This document shows, in pieces, positions 8,632 to 16,865 of a DNA stretch of 58,621 nt (its first letter is position 1; every line of letters starts with the position of its first letter). The position numbers were made by a program, and so were the translations under genes. The stretch is from Halomonas sp. SpR1 (GTDB taxonomy: Bacteria > Pseudomonadota > Gammaproteobacteria > Pseudomonadales > Halomonadaceae): positions 1 through 58,621 of the forward strand of contig NZ_JAUAMB010000033.1 in NCBI RefSeq assembly GCF_031010175.1, in the 5' to 3' direction. Under the pieces are notes generated by a model. The model was not told the origin of the DNA and made no database searches. It saw only the letters and a program-made list of their open reading frames with translations.

Positions 8632-9618
8632 ATGGGTAAGCTCTCGCGCGGTCGCTGCGCGCAGGTGCCTGGTGATATCCCGCAACGTGGCTGGCAGGAT
8701 ATTGTCTGGCGGGTAGTGCGCGCCGCGCGCCGTAACCGTCTTACCATGCTGGCGGCTGGGGTGGCGTTCTACGCCTTGCTGGCGCTATTTCCCACCATCG
8801 CGGCGGTCATTTCCCTCTGGGGGTTACTGTTTGATCCTTATGAAGCAGGTCAGCAGCTATATGAAATCAGCCGTTTTATGCCACCGGATGCTGCCGAGTT
8901 AATTGATAAGCAGGCCCAGCAGGTCGTTGAGAGTGCGAAGTCGGGTAGCTTTCTCGGCGCTCTCGCCGGGCTATTGATTGCCATGTTTATCGCTTCCAAA
9001 AGCGTAGCGGTATTAGTGATTGGCCTTAACGTGGTGTATGGCGAAGCCGAAGAACGCAGCCTGTTACACCGCGCAGTGGTACTGGTCGCGCTGACATTTG
9101 GTCTGATTTTTATGACCCTGGTCTCGCTGGCATTTATTGCCATCGTGCCAGTGGCCGTCAACGCTCTGGCGATTGACCAACCGCTGAATCAGATACTGCA
9201 GTGGCTGCGCTGGCCAGCATTGTTGTTCATTATGAGTATGCTAATTGCGCTGCTCTACCGCTACGCGCCTTATCGGCGTTCAGCCCAGTGGCGTTGGTTA
9301 AGCTATGGCACGCTGCTGGCAACGGTGATGTGGTTGTTAGGTTCCGGCGGCCTTTCGCTCTATGTGCGTTACTTCTCTACTTTTAGCGAGCTATACGGTT
9401 CACTGGGGGCGGTGGTAGCGCTGATGCTCTGGTTCTGGCTATCTGCCTTTGTGGTGCTGTTTGGTGCCGAAGTTAACTGTGAGATGGAGCGCCAAACCTT
9501 CAACGACACCACCATTGGTGAGGCACGTCCGCTAGGTGAGCGGGAGGCGTTTGCTGCGGATACCATTGGTGCCCCCCGGTCATTGAAGAACTCAACCGGG
9601 AACAGCGAGACAGAGTAA
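8632..9618 (+). CDS. YihY/virulence factor BrkB family inner-membrane protein
   Basis: This 328-residue protein belongs to the YihY/BrkB family, long misnamed ribonuclease BN. The N-terminal region has MLAAGVAFYALLALFPTIAA, the hallmark first helix, followed by about five more helices and the C-terminal SLYVRYFSTFSELYGSLGAV and WFWLSAFVVLFGAEVNCE signatures. It sits in the inner membrane; its biochemical role is not established. The start at 8632 is supported by AGGAG at 8621 with a short spacer. The last ~45 residues are polar and presumably cytoplasmic. It lies 36 bp behind the antiporter cluster and could be co-transcribed with it. Confidence 0.9.
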   Translation: MGKLSRGRCAQVPGDIPQRGWQDIVWRVVRAARRNRLTMLAAGVAFYALLALFPTIAAVISLWGLLFDPYEAGQQLYEISRFMPPDAAELIDKQAQQVVESAKSGSFLGALAGLLIAMFIASKSVAVLVIGLNVVYGEAEERSLLHRAVVLVALTFGLIFMTLVSLAFIAIVPVAVNALAIDQPLNQILQWLRWPALLFIMSMLIALLYRYAPYRRSAQWRWLSYGTLLATVMWLLGSGGLSLYVRYFSTFSELYGSLGAVVALMLWFWLSAFVVLFGAEVNCEMERQTFNDTTIGEARPLGEREAFAADTIGAPRSLKNSTGNSETE

Positions 9619-9621
9619 CCC

Positions 9622-9657
9622 CCCACCCTTTGTTAGCGGTGGGAGGCAGTTGGTTTT
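9622..9657 (+). terminator. Possible terminator between convergent genes
   Basis: CCCACC (9622-9627) can pair with GGTGGG (9638-9643), and a TTTTT run follows a few bases later. The hairpin lies between the converging yihY-like and phoH genes. The T-run is not directly adjacent to the stem, so this is a weak call. Confidence 0.4.
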
Positions 9658-11066
9658 TAAAGCAGCTCTTCCGCCGCCAGGGCCAAGCGCGAGCGCTCAA
9701 CGCTTTTCAAAGTGATATGCCCGGCGTGGGGCCAATCACGGAAACGCTCAACCACCGCGGCCATACCGCAGGTGTTGGCAGTGAGATAGGGGGTATCAAT
9801 CTGTCCAACGTTGCCCAGGCAAACAATTTTAGTATTGCGCCCCGCCCGTGTTACCAGCGATTTAAGCTGTTTGGGGGTGAAGTTTTGCGCCTCATCAATA
9901 ATCAAAAAGGTGTCGTTTAGGGTGCGTCCGCGCATAAAGCTTGGCGAGCGGATCTGTACCCGCGAGCCAATCAACTGCCGGGTGGCGCCGTTATCCCAGC
10001 TGGATTCTCCCTCCTCGTTGCGCAGCAGGTTATCCATATTGTCGTGGAAGGCACCCATCCACGGTGACATCTTCTCCTCCTCGGTGCCGGGTAAAAAGCC
10101 AATGTCTTCGCCCATGGGAATCGGCGCGCGGGTAAACACAATGCGCTCGAACAGCTTGGCATCCAGGGTTTGCTGGAAGGCCGCGGCCAGGGTCATAAAG
10201 GTCTTGCCGGTACCGGCATTACCGGCAATGGTGACCAAGTCAATATCGGGATCCATGAGTAGGTTGAGCGTGAAATTTTGCCGGCTGTCGTGGGCGTGAA
10301 CCCCCCACACGCCCGCGTGATGGCGGTAGTTAGTCAGTAGCTGAAGGCGCGCCGAAGAGGGGCCCAGCTCGCGGATGATCGCTTCAAACTCTGCACCGTT
10401 TTCGCTATCCGAGACCAGCATGCCCACGTGCCAGTGGCGGGGCATATTGCCGGTAAGTTGGTAGAAAGTATGGTGATCAAGTCGTTCCACGGTAACGTCA
10501 ACATTCAACGTTTCCCATAATGATGCACCATTCTGGCCTGCGGAGGCGTAGACCTGTGCGCCCTCAATCATGGCATCGCTGTCGGAGAAGGCACGGTCGT
10601 TGAGATAATCCTCAACAGGCACTTTTAGCGCGGCGGCTTTAACGCGCAGGTTAATGTCTTTGGTGATCAGGATGACCGAGGCGTCGGGGCGTTCTTCGCG
10701 TAGGCGGCAGGTTTCCGCCAGTATGCGGTTATCGGGGCTATCGTCGAGGGCGTCAAAGAGCTTTAAATCGTTGTAGCATAAAAAGTGCAGGCGTCCTGTG
10801 TCGCCGCTGAGCCGGGGAATCGGAATACCACGTTGGATCTCATCAAAGGTGACTTGGCTGGTAAGGTCAGAGAGCGTACGGCTGATTTGGCGAGCCGTGC
10901 GGGCAATTTCACGTACGCCATTTTTGTGCTTATCAAGTTCCTCCAGGACGGTCATGGGGATAACGACATCGTGCTCATCGAAGTGGTAGAGCGCGGTGGG
11001 GTCATGGATGAGGACATTGGTGTCCAACACGTACAGCCGAGTGGCTTTCTTATCGAGTCGTACCAT
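9657..11066 (-). CDS. PhoH family protein with N-terminal PIN domain
   Basis: This 469-residue protein combines an N-terminal PIN ribonuclease-like domain (LYVLDTNVLIHDP, with acidic residues in VLEELDKHK) and a C-terminal PhoH ATPase (Walker A GNAGTGKT, Walker B-like TFLIIDEAQN, GRNTKIVCLGN). This PIN-PhoH (PhoH2/YlaK-like) architecture is known as an RNA helicase/ribonuclease pair on one chain in characterised relatives. The ATG at 11066 was chosen because AAGGAG lies upstream with an 11-base spacer; a GTG four codons earlier overlaps that site. It converges on the YihY gene and has a ~195-bp gap to the LysR gene behind it. Confidence 0.9.
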   Translation of the reverse strand: MVRLDKKATRLYVLDTNVLIHDPTALYHFDEHDVVIPMTVLEELDKHKNGVREIARTARQISRTLSDLTSQVTFDEIQRGIPIPRLSGDTGRLHFLCYNDLKLFDALDDSPDNRILAETCRLREERPDASVILITKDINLRVKAAALKVPVEDYLNDRAFSDSDAMIEGAQVYASAGQNGASLWETLNVDVTVERLDHHTFYQLTGNMPRHWHVGMLVSDSENGAEFEAIIRELGPSSARLQLLTNYRHHAGVWGVHAHDSRQNFTLNLLMDPDIDLVTIAGNAGTGKTFMTLAAAFQQTLDAKLFERIVFTRAPIPMGEDIGFLPGTEEEKMSPWMGAFHDNMDNLLRNEEGESSWDNGATRQLIGSRVQIRSPSFMRGRTLNDTFLIIDEAQNFTPKQLKSLVTRAGRNTKIVCLGNVGQIDTPYLTANTCGMAAVVERFRDWPHAGHITLKSVERSRLALAAEELL

Positions 11067-11261
11067 CGTTGGAATCACTCCTTGGTTGACGGCAACTTCG
11101 ACACTGGCAGGTGCGTATTACGTCTAGATGACACTTACCAGTGTTGCTCACGTGGCGTGTCCTGGCGTCTCCTTATTTAGCTGTTTTTAATAGCGTGGAA
11201 GGCTTTGGCGTTTTTTGCCACAAAAAAGATTTCAACGATATGTCAATAAGTCTGCATTGGC

Positions 11262-12134
11262 TTAATTCAGGGTGGCTAAAAAATGCGTCACTTTATTCAA
11301 TAGCGCGGTGGCGACCACGCCACAGTTATCGCTTTCAACATAGCGGTAGTAATGGCTCTCCAACGCCAGATCGTGGTTAAGCGTGCAAAGCGTGCCTGCC
11401 TCCAGGGCGCCTTTAATCAGCGGGTAGGGCAGCAGCGCCCAGCCGGTCGCGTTGATGACGGCGTCGCGAATTACCTCAAACATGGTCAACCCAAGGTAAT
11501 TGCCTGAAAATAGCGCCTCGCTGATCAGCTTGTCATCCTGCACGTGGGTCAAACACACTTGGGTGTACTGGGCCAGGTCGTCGCGGTTAACGCTGGGGAG
11601 GCGGCTTAGCGGGTGATGGGGCGCTGCTACCAACCGCATACTGACGGGAGCAAGATTGGCCGCCTTGGCGTCGATGCCTTCGGCGGTATACAGGCCAAAG
11701 GCAATATCCACCGTTTGACGCTGCACAAACTGGGTATGCTCCTGTGGGGGTACCAGGTACACCGAAATCGCGGTTAGCGGAAACTGCTGCTTTAAATCGT
11801 GCATCAACTGGCGCCAAAACGCCTCGGGCAAGGCGTCATCGCGGGCAATGCCGAGTTGGCTTTCCACCCCCTGCAAGTGCTGATGGCAGTGTTTTTTGAT
11901 CCGACTGGCGCTGGTTAGCAGGCGGTAGCAGTCGGGAAGTACGCTATCGCCTACGGCGGTTAGCGTTAAGCTGTTGCCCGAACGCTCAAATAGTGCCACG
12001 CCCAGGCTGTCTTCCAGCGCATTAACCGCAGCGCTCAGGGTGCTGCGCTTGAGGCCTGTATGCCGTGCCGCGGCAGCAAAGGAGCCATGCTCGGTGACAT
12101 CAATAAAAGCCTGTACCTGTTCAGCGCGCATCAT
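11262..12134 (-). CDS. LysR family transcriptional regulator
   Basis: This 290-residue protein has the LysR winged helix-turn-helix in the first ~60 residues (AFIDVTEHGSFAAAARHTGL, RSTLSAAVNALEDSLGV, LFERSGNSLTLTAVG) and a periplasmic-binding-like effector domain after it. It is divergent from the cation-efflux gene across a ~106-bp spacer, the usual position for a LysR protein controlling its neighbour, so control of that gene is inferred. The start has two tandem ATG codons; GAGG lies just upstream and favours the second (12131) slightly. The effector is unknown. Confidence 0.88.
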   Translation of the reverse strand: MMRAEQVQAFIDVTEHGSFAAAARHTGLKRSTLSAAVNALEDSLGVALFERSGNSLTLTAVGDSVLPDCYRLLTSASRIKKHCHQHLQGVESQLGIARDDALPEAFWRQLMHDLKQQFPLTAISVYLVPPQEHTQFVQRQTVDIAFGLYTAEGIDAKAANLAPVSMRLVAAPHHPLSRLPSVNRDDLAQYTQVCLTHVQDDKLISEALFSGNYLGLTMFEVIRDAVINATGWALLPYPLIKGALEAGTLCTLNHDLALESHYYRYVESDNCGVVATALLNKVTHFLATLN

Positions 12135-12240
12135 TACCTCGGTTAGTCCTTTGAGCGCCAGTAAACTTGGCGCTGAGCGATTCGTGATTGTTATAACTCC
12201 TGACTATTATGGCCCACAATTCGCCGATGGAGTTATCCGC

Positions 12241-13107
12241 GTGACCCCCTTTGTTGCCGAGCGCCGTGCGCTAAGATTTTCAGCTATTTCAGCCAGCCTG
12301 TTTGCGTTTACCGGGCTGGCGCTAGGGCTGACCAGCGGTTCCATAACGATTCTTTTTGACAGTGGCTACTCGCTGTTAAGCCTGGTATTGGCGTCGTTAT
12401 CGCTATTTGCGCTTCAGCAAGCGCGTAAACCTGCAGATGATCACTACCCCTTTGGGCGGCTGACGGTAGAGCCGCTTGCCGTGCTGCTCAAAGGCGTAGT
12501 GATCGCGATGGTCTGTATTGTCTCGCTGGTATCGGCGTTGTGGAGCCTGCTTGACGGTGGGCGTCTGGTCACGCTGGATTTGGCGCTGATGTTTGGCGTG
12601 GTCAATGTGACGGGCTGCCTATTAACCTGGTGGTGGCTGGCGCGCTACGCCCGGGTGGCGCGTTCCTCGCTACTGGCTGCTGAATTGCGCCAGTGGCAGA
12701 TGGATACCTGGCTGAGTGCCGCCGTCATGCTCGGTTTTGCGCTTACCTGGGCGCTAACAAAGTCGCCCTGGGCCAGCTACGCACGCTTCGCTGACCCGGT
12801 CATGGTGCTCATCATTGCAGGCTACTTTCTCCCGATGCCGATTCGCATGGTGAGGGGGGCGCTACGCGAGCTGATGTTCGGCGTATCGTGCAGCAGTATG
12901 CGTCGTGATGTAGTGAAAGATATTGCCGATTTTGATGTGGCAGCTGACGATGTGCGCCTAGCCCAGGTGGGCAGCTTCCTGATGGTGGATATCCAGCTAG
13001 ACAAGCAGCAGTTCGACGACGCCCAGGAGATTGTGGACAGCGTCGAGCAGCGCTGTAAGCGGCTAAATCTACGCCCGATCACCAGCCTTACCCTGGTTGC
13101 TGGCTAG
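12241..13107 (+). CDS. Cation diffusion facilitator-type cation efflux protein
   Basis: This 288-residue membrane protein fits the predicted Co/Zn/Cd cation transporter branch of the CDF family. It has an N-terminal helix bundle with GSITILFDSGYSLLSLVLAS, then DDHYPFGRLTVEPLAVL, a later RQWQMDTWLSAAVML helix and a C-terminal cytoplasmic domain of ~85 residues. The acidic residues in FDSGYS and QMDTW occupy places where classical CDF exporters have an HxxxD metal site, but the histidines are absent, so metal choice is uncertain. Translation most likely starts at GTG 12241, with GGAG eight bases upstream; the in-frame open sequence before that overlaps the LysR gene antisense and is not protein-like. 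Confidence 0.8.
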   Translation: MTPFVAERRALRFSAISASLFAFTGLALGLTSGSITILFDSGYSLLSLVLASLSLFALQQARKPADDHYPFGRLTVEPLAVLLKGVVIAMVCIVSLVSALWSLLDGGRLVTLDLALMFGVVNVTGCLLTWWWLARYARVARSSLLAAELRQWQMDTWLSAAVMLGFALTWALTKSPWASYARFADPVMVLIIAGYFLPMPIRMVRGALRELMFGVSCSSMRRDVVKDIADFDVAADDVRLAQVGSFLMVDIQLDKQQFDDAQEIVDSVEQRCKRLNLRPITSLTLVAG

Positions 13108-13209
13108 AGGCAGGTGAAAAAATATTGACGCGCTGTCAGAGGCAGTGCTATCAAGCGCTACCGACAATGGGTGTCGGCTTAATAGTGCTACGTTGAGGGT
13201 TGTAAAAAC

Positions 13210-13482
13210 ATGCCATTGCGCCGCTGTTTACCCGTACTGCTGCTGACCGCACTGGTCGCTGGCTGTGCAAGTTCTACCATTGCGCCAAGTTATACCACCA
13301 ACAATCCGGATGTTATGCGGATTGGCGGCGAGCGCCCAGCCAATCGCGATGCGAGCGTTGAAAGCGCCGGCTCTTTCTGCCTGGAAACCGCTGAACGCTG
13401 GAATGAGCATGGTCGCACGCCTGATGGTCAAACGTTATGGGCAAAAGACACCCTGCGTAAAGTGGTGCCTTGCAAGCAGTAA
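13210..13482 (+). CDS. Small putative lipoprotein
   Basis: This 90-residue protein has a lipoprotein signal: a basic start, a hydrophobic run and the lipobox LVAGC, placing the lipidated Cys at about residue 20. The mature ~70 residues contain two further cysteines (SFCLETAERW and VVPCKQ) that could form a disulfide in the periplasm. I do not recognise a named family. A strong hairpin terminator follows directly, so it is probably a monocistronic gene. Confidence 0.75.
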   Translation: MPLRRCLPVLLLTALVAGCASSTIAPSYTTNNPDVMRIGGERPANRDASVESAGSFCLETAERWNEHGRTPDGQTLWAKDTLRKVVPCKQ

Positions 13483-13500
13483 CGATGAGTTAGTCAATAC

Positions 13501-13540
13501 CAACAGCGCCAGCTTATCGAAGCTGGCGCTGTTGTCTTAT
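13501..13540 (+). terminator. Strong hairpin terminator
   Basis: CAACAGCGCCAGCTT (13501-13515) and AAGCTGGCGCTGTTG (13520-13534) form a perfect 15-bp stem with a four-base loop, ATCG, followed by TCTTAT. It closes the lipoprotein gene and separates it from the convergent DUF3008 gene. Confidence 0.8.
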
Positions 13541-13574
13541 ATGACTCTTTTAGCAGGTAGGGGCAATAGGGTGA

Positions 13575-13760
13575 TCAATCCTCTTTCTTTTCCGGCTTGC
13601 CTTTGCGCTTTGTACTCGCGAAATCTTCTAGCTCCTCCTCGCTCATGGAGTCATACATCTCTTTAGACGAACCATAAAGCTCACTGGGCTTGGTTTCACC
13701 GCGCTTAGCGGAAAGCGCTGCTCCTGCCGCTTTTTGTTGCGCTTTAGAGGTTGCTGGCAT
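13575..13760 (-). CDS. DUF3008 family small protein
   Basis: This 61-residue hydrophilic protein (begins MPATSKAQQKAAGAALSAKR, contains ELYGSSKEMYDSMSEEELEDFA, ends in a lysine-rich tail) fits the DUF3008 family of small proteins of unknown function. The start at 13760 is preceded by AAAGGAG with suitable spacing; an in-frame extension further upstream contains a low-complexity imperfect repeat and is unlikely to be coding. It is very charged and has no membrane segment. Confidence 0.78.
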   Translation of the reverse strand: MPATSKAQQKAAGAALSAKRGETKPSELYGSSKEMYDSMSEEELEDFASTKRKGKPEKKED

Positions 13761-13995
13761 TGCTGGTCTCCTTTCGGTTAGCTTCCTTTTACCTTCTGCA
13801 CTATTAAGCACTGCACTGTTGAGCATTGCACTTTTAAACATAGTAGCTGGAGCACAGCTTTCCAGAAGCATCCATCAAAGCGTCTAGATGTTCCAATCAG
13901 TTGACTTCCATTTGCCTGTCACGTTATTAACTTATCCGGCGCAGTGTGCCACTCAGTAACGTCATCGTATCAACGCTGTTAACGAAGAGAACGAC

Positions 13996-14463
13996 ATGAC
14001 ACCGGCTATCAATAGCGCGAAACACGCAGGCATTGCCTTTCAAATCCATGAGTACCATCACGATACCACCGCGCACTCCTATGGGTTGGAGGCGGCTGAA
14101 AAACTAGGCGTCGCGGTTAAGCAAGTATTTAAAACACTGGTGGTAAAGCTGGATGGTAAGCAGCTGGCAGTGGGCATTGTGCCCGTCACAGGGCAGCTAA
14201 ACCTAAAGCAGATTGCCAAAGCCGCTGGGGCCAAAAAAGCGGCCATGGCAGAGCCGTCGGAAGTTGAGCGCACGACGGGCTACGTACTGGGGGGCGTTAG
14301 CCCGCTGGGGCAGAAAAAACGCTTAGCCACCTTTATTGACCACTCCGCCGAACATTTTGCCAGCATTTATGTCAGTGCAGGGCGCCGCGGGCTTGAGATT
14401 GAGCTTTCCCCAAAGGACTTAGCTACGTTGATTCAGGCTACATTTGTACCGCTGGCAGCGTGA
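13996..14463 (+). CDS. ybaK: Cys-tRNA(Pro)/Cys-tRNA(Cys) deacylase YbaK
   Basis: This 155-residue protein matches YbaK (EbsC), a free-standing editing domain that removes cysteine mischarged on tRNA-Pro. Key elements are VFKTLVVKLDGK with the conserved lysine, GIVPVTGQLNLKQIA, and TGYVLGGVSPLGQKK, the glycine-proline loop of the active site. Length and N-terminal layout are typical. It precedes dbpA by 95 bp on the same strand. Confidence 0.92.
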   Translation: MTPAINSAKHAGIAFQIHEYHHDTTAHSYGLEAAEKLGVAVKQVFKTLVVKLDGKQLAVGIVPVTGQLNLKQIAKAAGAKKAAMAEPSEVERTTGYVLGGVSPLGQKKRLATFIDHSAEHFASIYVSAGRRGLEIELSPKDLATLIQATFVPLAA

Positions 14464-14558
14464 TGTCGATGTGATGGCGGCGCAGCCCGAGGCACTTTCT
14501 GGTATGGTGCTTCACATTATAGGTTTGCGGGGCAATACGGCCCCTTCAGGAATTTTCT

Positions 14559-15956
14559 GTGTCCGACACTTCTTTTGCATCTCTGGCGCTTCCAACGGCG
14601 CTACTTACGAATCTAGACACCCTTGGCTACCACGAAATGTCGCCGGTGCAGGCGGAAAGCCTGCCGCCCATGCTGGCCGGGCGCGACGTGCTGGCCCAGG
14701 CGAAAACCGGCTCAGGCAAAACCGCGGCGTTTGGTTTAGCGTTGCTAGCTAAGCTGAAAGTGGAGAGCTTCGCGGTGCAGGGCCTGGTGCTGTGCCCCAC
14801 CCGGGAGCTTGCTGATCAAGTCGCCGAAGAGCTGCGCCGTTTGGCCCGCGGTATGGCCAATGTGAAAATACTCACCCTCTGCGGCGGTGCGCCCTTTGGC
14901 CCGCAGCTCGGCTCTTTAGAGCACGGGGCACATATTGTGGTCGGCACCCCAGGGCGTATCGACGAGCATTTGCGCAAAGGCTCGCTCGCTCTGGGTTCTC
15001 TCACCATGCTGGTGCTGGATGAAGCGGATCGCATGTTGGATATGGGTTTCCAGGCAACCATTGATGACATCATTGCCGACACCCCAGCTGACCGCCAAAC
15101 GCTGCTGTTTAGCGCAACGTTTCCGGATGAGCAGTCGTCAGGCGGCCTAACCGAGATGACCCGCGGGGTAGTGCGTAATCCGGTGAAGGTCAAAATCGCT
15201 GAAGTGCACGATGCCAGCACCATTCGTCAGCACTTTTATAGCGTCGCCAATGAAGAAGCGCGATTCGATGCGCTGCGCCAGCTGCTGCTGACCTATCGAC
15301 CTGCCACCAGCGTGGTGTTCTGCAATACCAAACGCGAAACCCAAGCAGTCGCCGAGCAGCTGACAGACGCCGGGTTTAGCGCCGTGGCGCTGAATGGCGA
15401 TCTTGAGCAGAAAGACCGCGACCGCATACTGATTCTGTTCGCCAATCAGAGTGTATCTATTTTGGTGGCCACCGATGTGGCCGCCCGAGGCTTGGATATC
15501 GCCGAGCTAGATGCCGTGTTTAACTACCAAATTGCCCGCGAGCTTGATGTTCACGTGCACCGGGTAGGGCGCACCGGGCGTGCTGGGGCCAGCGGCATTG
15601 CCTGTACGCTCGTCACCCCTAAAGAGAGCTACCGGTTGGAGCGGCTGGAAGGGTTGCTGGAGCAGGCGATTAAAACGGAACCTATGCCTAAACCCCAGCA
15701 CTCGGTGCCGTTTGAGCCGCCGATGGCGACACTGCAATTAGCCGGTGGCAAGAAAGATAAGCTGCGCCCGGGTGATATTCTGGGAGCGCTGACCAGTGAA
15801 GGTGGGCTACGCGGCGATCAAGTGGGTAAAATCAAAGTACTCGCCCGCAGTGCCTATGTGGCCGTTGAGCGCAATGTGATCCAGCAAGCTCAGGCCAAAC
15901 TTGAGCGTGATAAATTAAAAGGGCGTGCTTTCCGTGTTCGCCGTATCCGTTATTGA
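14559..15956 (+). CDS. dbpA: ATP-dependent RNA helicase DbpA
   Basis: This 465-residue DEAD-box helicase starts with the Q motif (FASLALPTALLTNL, ending SPVQAESLP) and carries AKTGSGKT (motif I), PTRELA (Ia), GTPGRI (Ib), LDEADRMLDMGF (II), FSATFP (III), VATDVAARGLDI (V) and HRVGRTGRAG (VI). The C-terminal ~75 residues, from KDKLRPGDILGALT to RAFRVRRIRY, form the DbpA RNA-binding domain that in E. coli docks on 23S rRNA hairpin 92. Its role is in large ribosomal subunit assembly. Translation starts at a GTG behind an AGGA site. A RIO kinase gene follows after 33 bp. Confidence 0.93.
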   Translation: MSDTSFASLALPTALLTNLDTLGYHEMSPVQAESLPPMLAGRDVLAQAKTGSGKTAAFGLALLAKLKVESFAVQGLVLCPTRELADQVAEELRRLARGMANVKILTLCGGAPFGPQLGSLEHGAHIVVGTPGRIDEHLRKGSLALGSLTMLVLDEADRMLDMGFQATIDDIIADTPADRQTLLFSATFPDEQSSGGLTEMTRGVVRNPVKVKIAEVHDASTIRQHFYSVANEEARFDALRQLLLTYRPATSVVFCNTKRETQAVAEQLTDAGFSAVALNGDLEQKDRDRILILFANQSVSILVATDVAARGLDIAELDAVFNYQIARELDVHVHRVGRTGRAGASGIACTLVTPKESYRLERLEGLLEQAIKTEPMPKPQHSVPFEPPMATLQLAGGKKDKLRPGDILGALTSEGGLRGDQVGKIKVLARSAYVAVERNVIQQAQAKLERDKLKGRAFRVRRIRY

Positions 15957-15989
15957 ACGCGTACCAAAGAGGAGCCGACGCAGCTAACC

Positions 15990-16865
15990 ATGAAAATTCC
16001 TAAACGATTACAGCCCCTTGTCGATGATGGCATGATCGACGAGGTGTTGGTGCAGTTAATGAGTGGTAAAGAGGCGCAGGTCTACGTGGTGCGCTGCGGT
16101 GAAGAAGTACGCTGCGCCAAGGTGTTCAAAGAGGCTAAGCAGCGCAGCTTCAAACAGGCCGTTCAGTACCAAGAAGGGCGTAAAGAGCGCAATAGCCGCC
16201 GTTCAAGGGCGATGGCCAAAAAAACCCGTTACGGCCAGAAAGAGCAGGAGCAGGCGTGGTTGAATGCCGAAGTCGACGCGCTCTATCGCCTTGCCTCGGC
16301 GGGTGTGCGGGTGCCCGAGCCCCATGGGTTTGTCGACGGTGTACTGTTGATGGAGATGATCAGCGACGCCGAGGGCAACGTGGCGCCGCGTCTGGACGAA
16401 GTGACGCTTACCCCAGAGCAGGCCGAGACCTATTACGCCAAAGTCATTCAGGACGTGGTTAAAATGCTCTGCGCGGGTCTGATTCACGGTGATTTGTCGG
16501 AATTCAACGTGCTGGTCGATGCCTCCGGCCCGGTTATTATCGATCTGCCCCAGGCTGTAGACGCCGCCGGTAATAACAGCGCGGCCGCGATGCTGTATCG
16601 CGATGTGGATAACATGCGCAATTACTTCGGCCAGTTCGCGCCGGAGATTCTGAATACCGAGTATGGCAGAGAGATGTGGGCGCTGTATGAAACCGGCGAA
16701 CTGCATCCAGATAGCAAGCTCACCGGCCACTTCGATGCTGACACCCACATTGCCAATGTCGATGAACTGATGGAAGTTATCGACGACGCCAAAGAGGAAG
16801 AAGCCGAGCGTCAGGCGCGCATGCGCGATGATGACGACGATGGCGAGATTCCGCAGCCTTACTAA
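15990..16865 (+). CDS. RIO1 family serine protein kinase
   Basis: This 291-residue protein shows the RIO kinase core: a modified P-loop in LMSGKEAQVYVVRCG, an ATP-binding lysine in RCAKVFKEA, the catalytic loop IHGDLSEFNVLV and the metal-binding segment VIIDLPQAVDA. The C-terminus is strongly acidic (RDDDDDGEIPQP). Bacterial RIO1 homologues are widespread in gammaproteobacteria but their targets are poorly defined. Its place behind dbpA suggests, but does not prove, a ribosome-related role as in archaea and eukaryotes. Its stop codon overlaps that of the convergent transketolase gene. Confidence 0.9.
   Translation: MKIPKRLQPLVDDGMIDEVLVQLMSGKEAQVYVVRCGEEVRCAKVFKEAKQRSFKQAVQYQEGRKERNSRRSRAMAKKTRYGQKEQEQAWLNAEVDALYRLASAGVRVPEPHGFVDGVLLMEMISDAEGNVAPRLDEVTLTPEQAETYYAKVIQDVVKMLCAGLIHGDLSEFNVLVDASGPVIIDLPQAVDAAGNNSAAAMLYRDVDNMRNYFGQFAPEILNTEYGREMWALYETGELHPDSKLTGHFDADTHIANVDELMEVIDDAKEEEAERQARMRDDDDDGEIPQPY

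Noticed and set aside
8632..9618. Ribonuclease BN
   Set aside because: The YihY family was once given this name by mistake; the sequence is a polytopic membrane protein without a nuclease motif.
11974..12240. N-terminal extension of the cation-efflux protein
   Set aside because: The in-frame extension runs antisense through the LysR helix-turn-helix region and is not membrane-protein-like; the GTG at 12241 has a proper ribosome-binding site.
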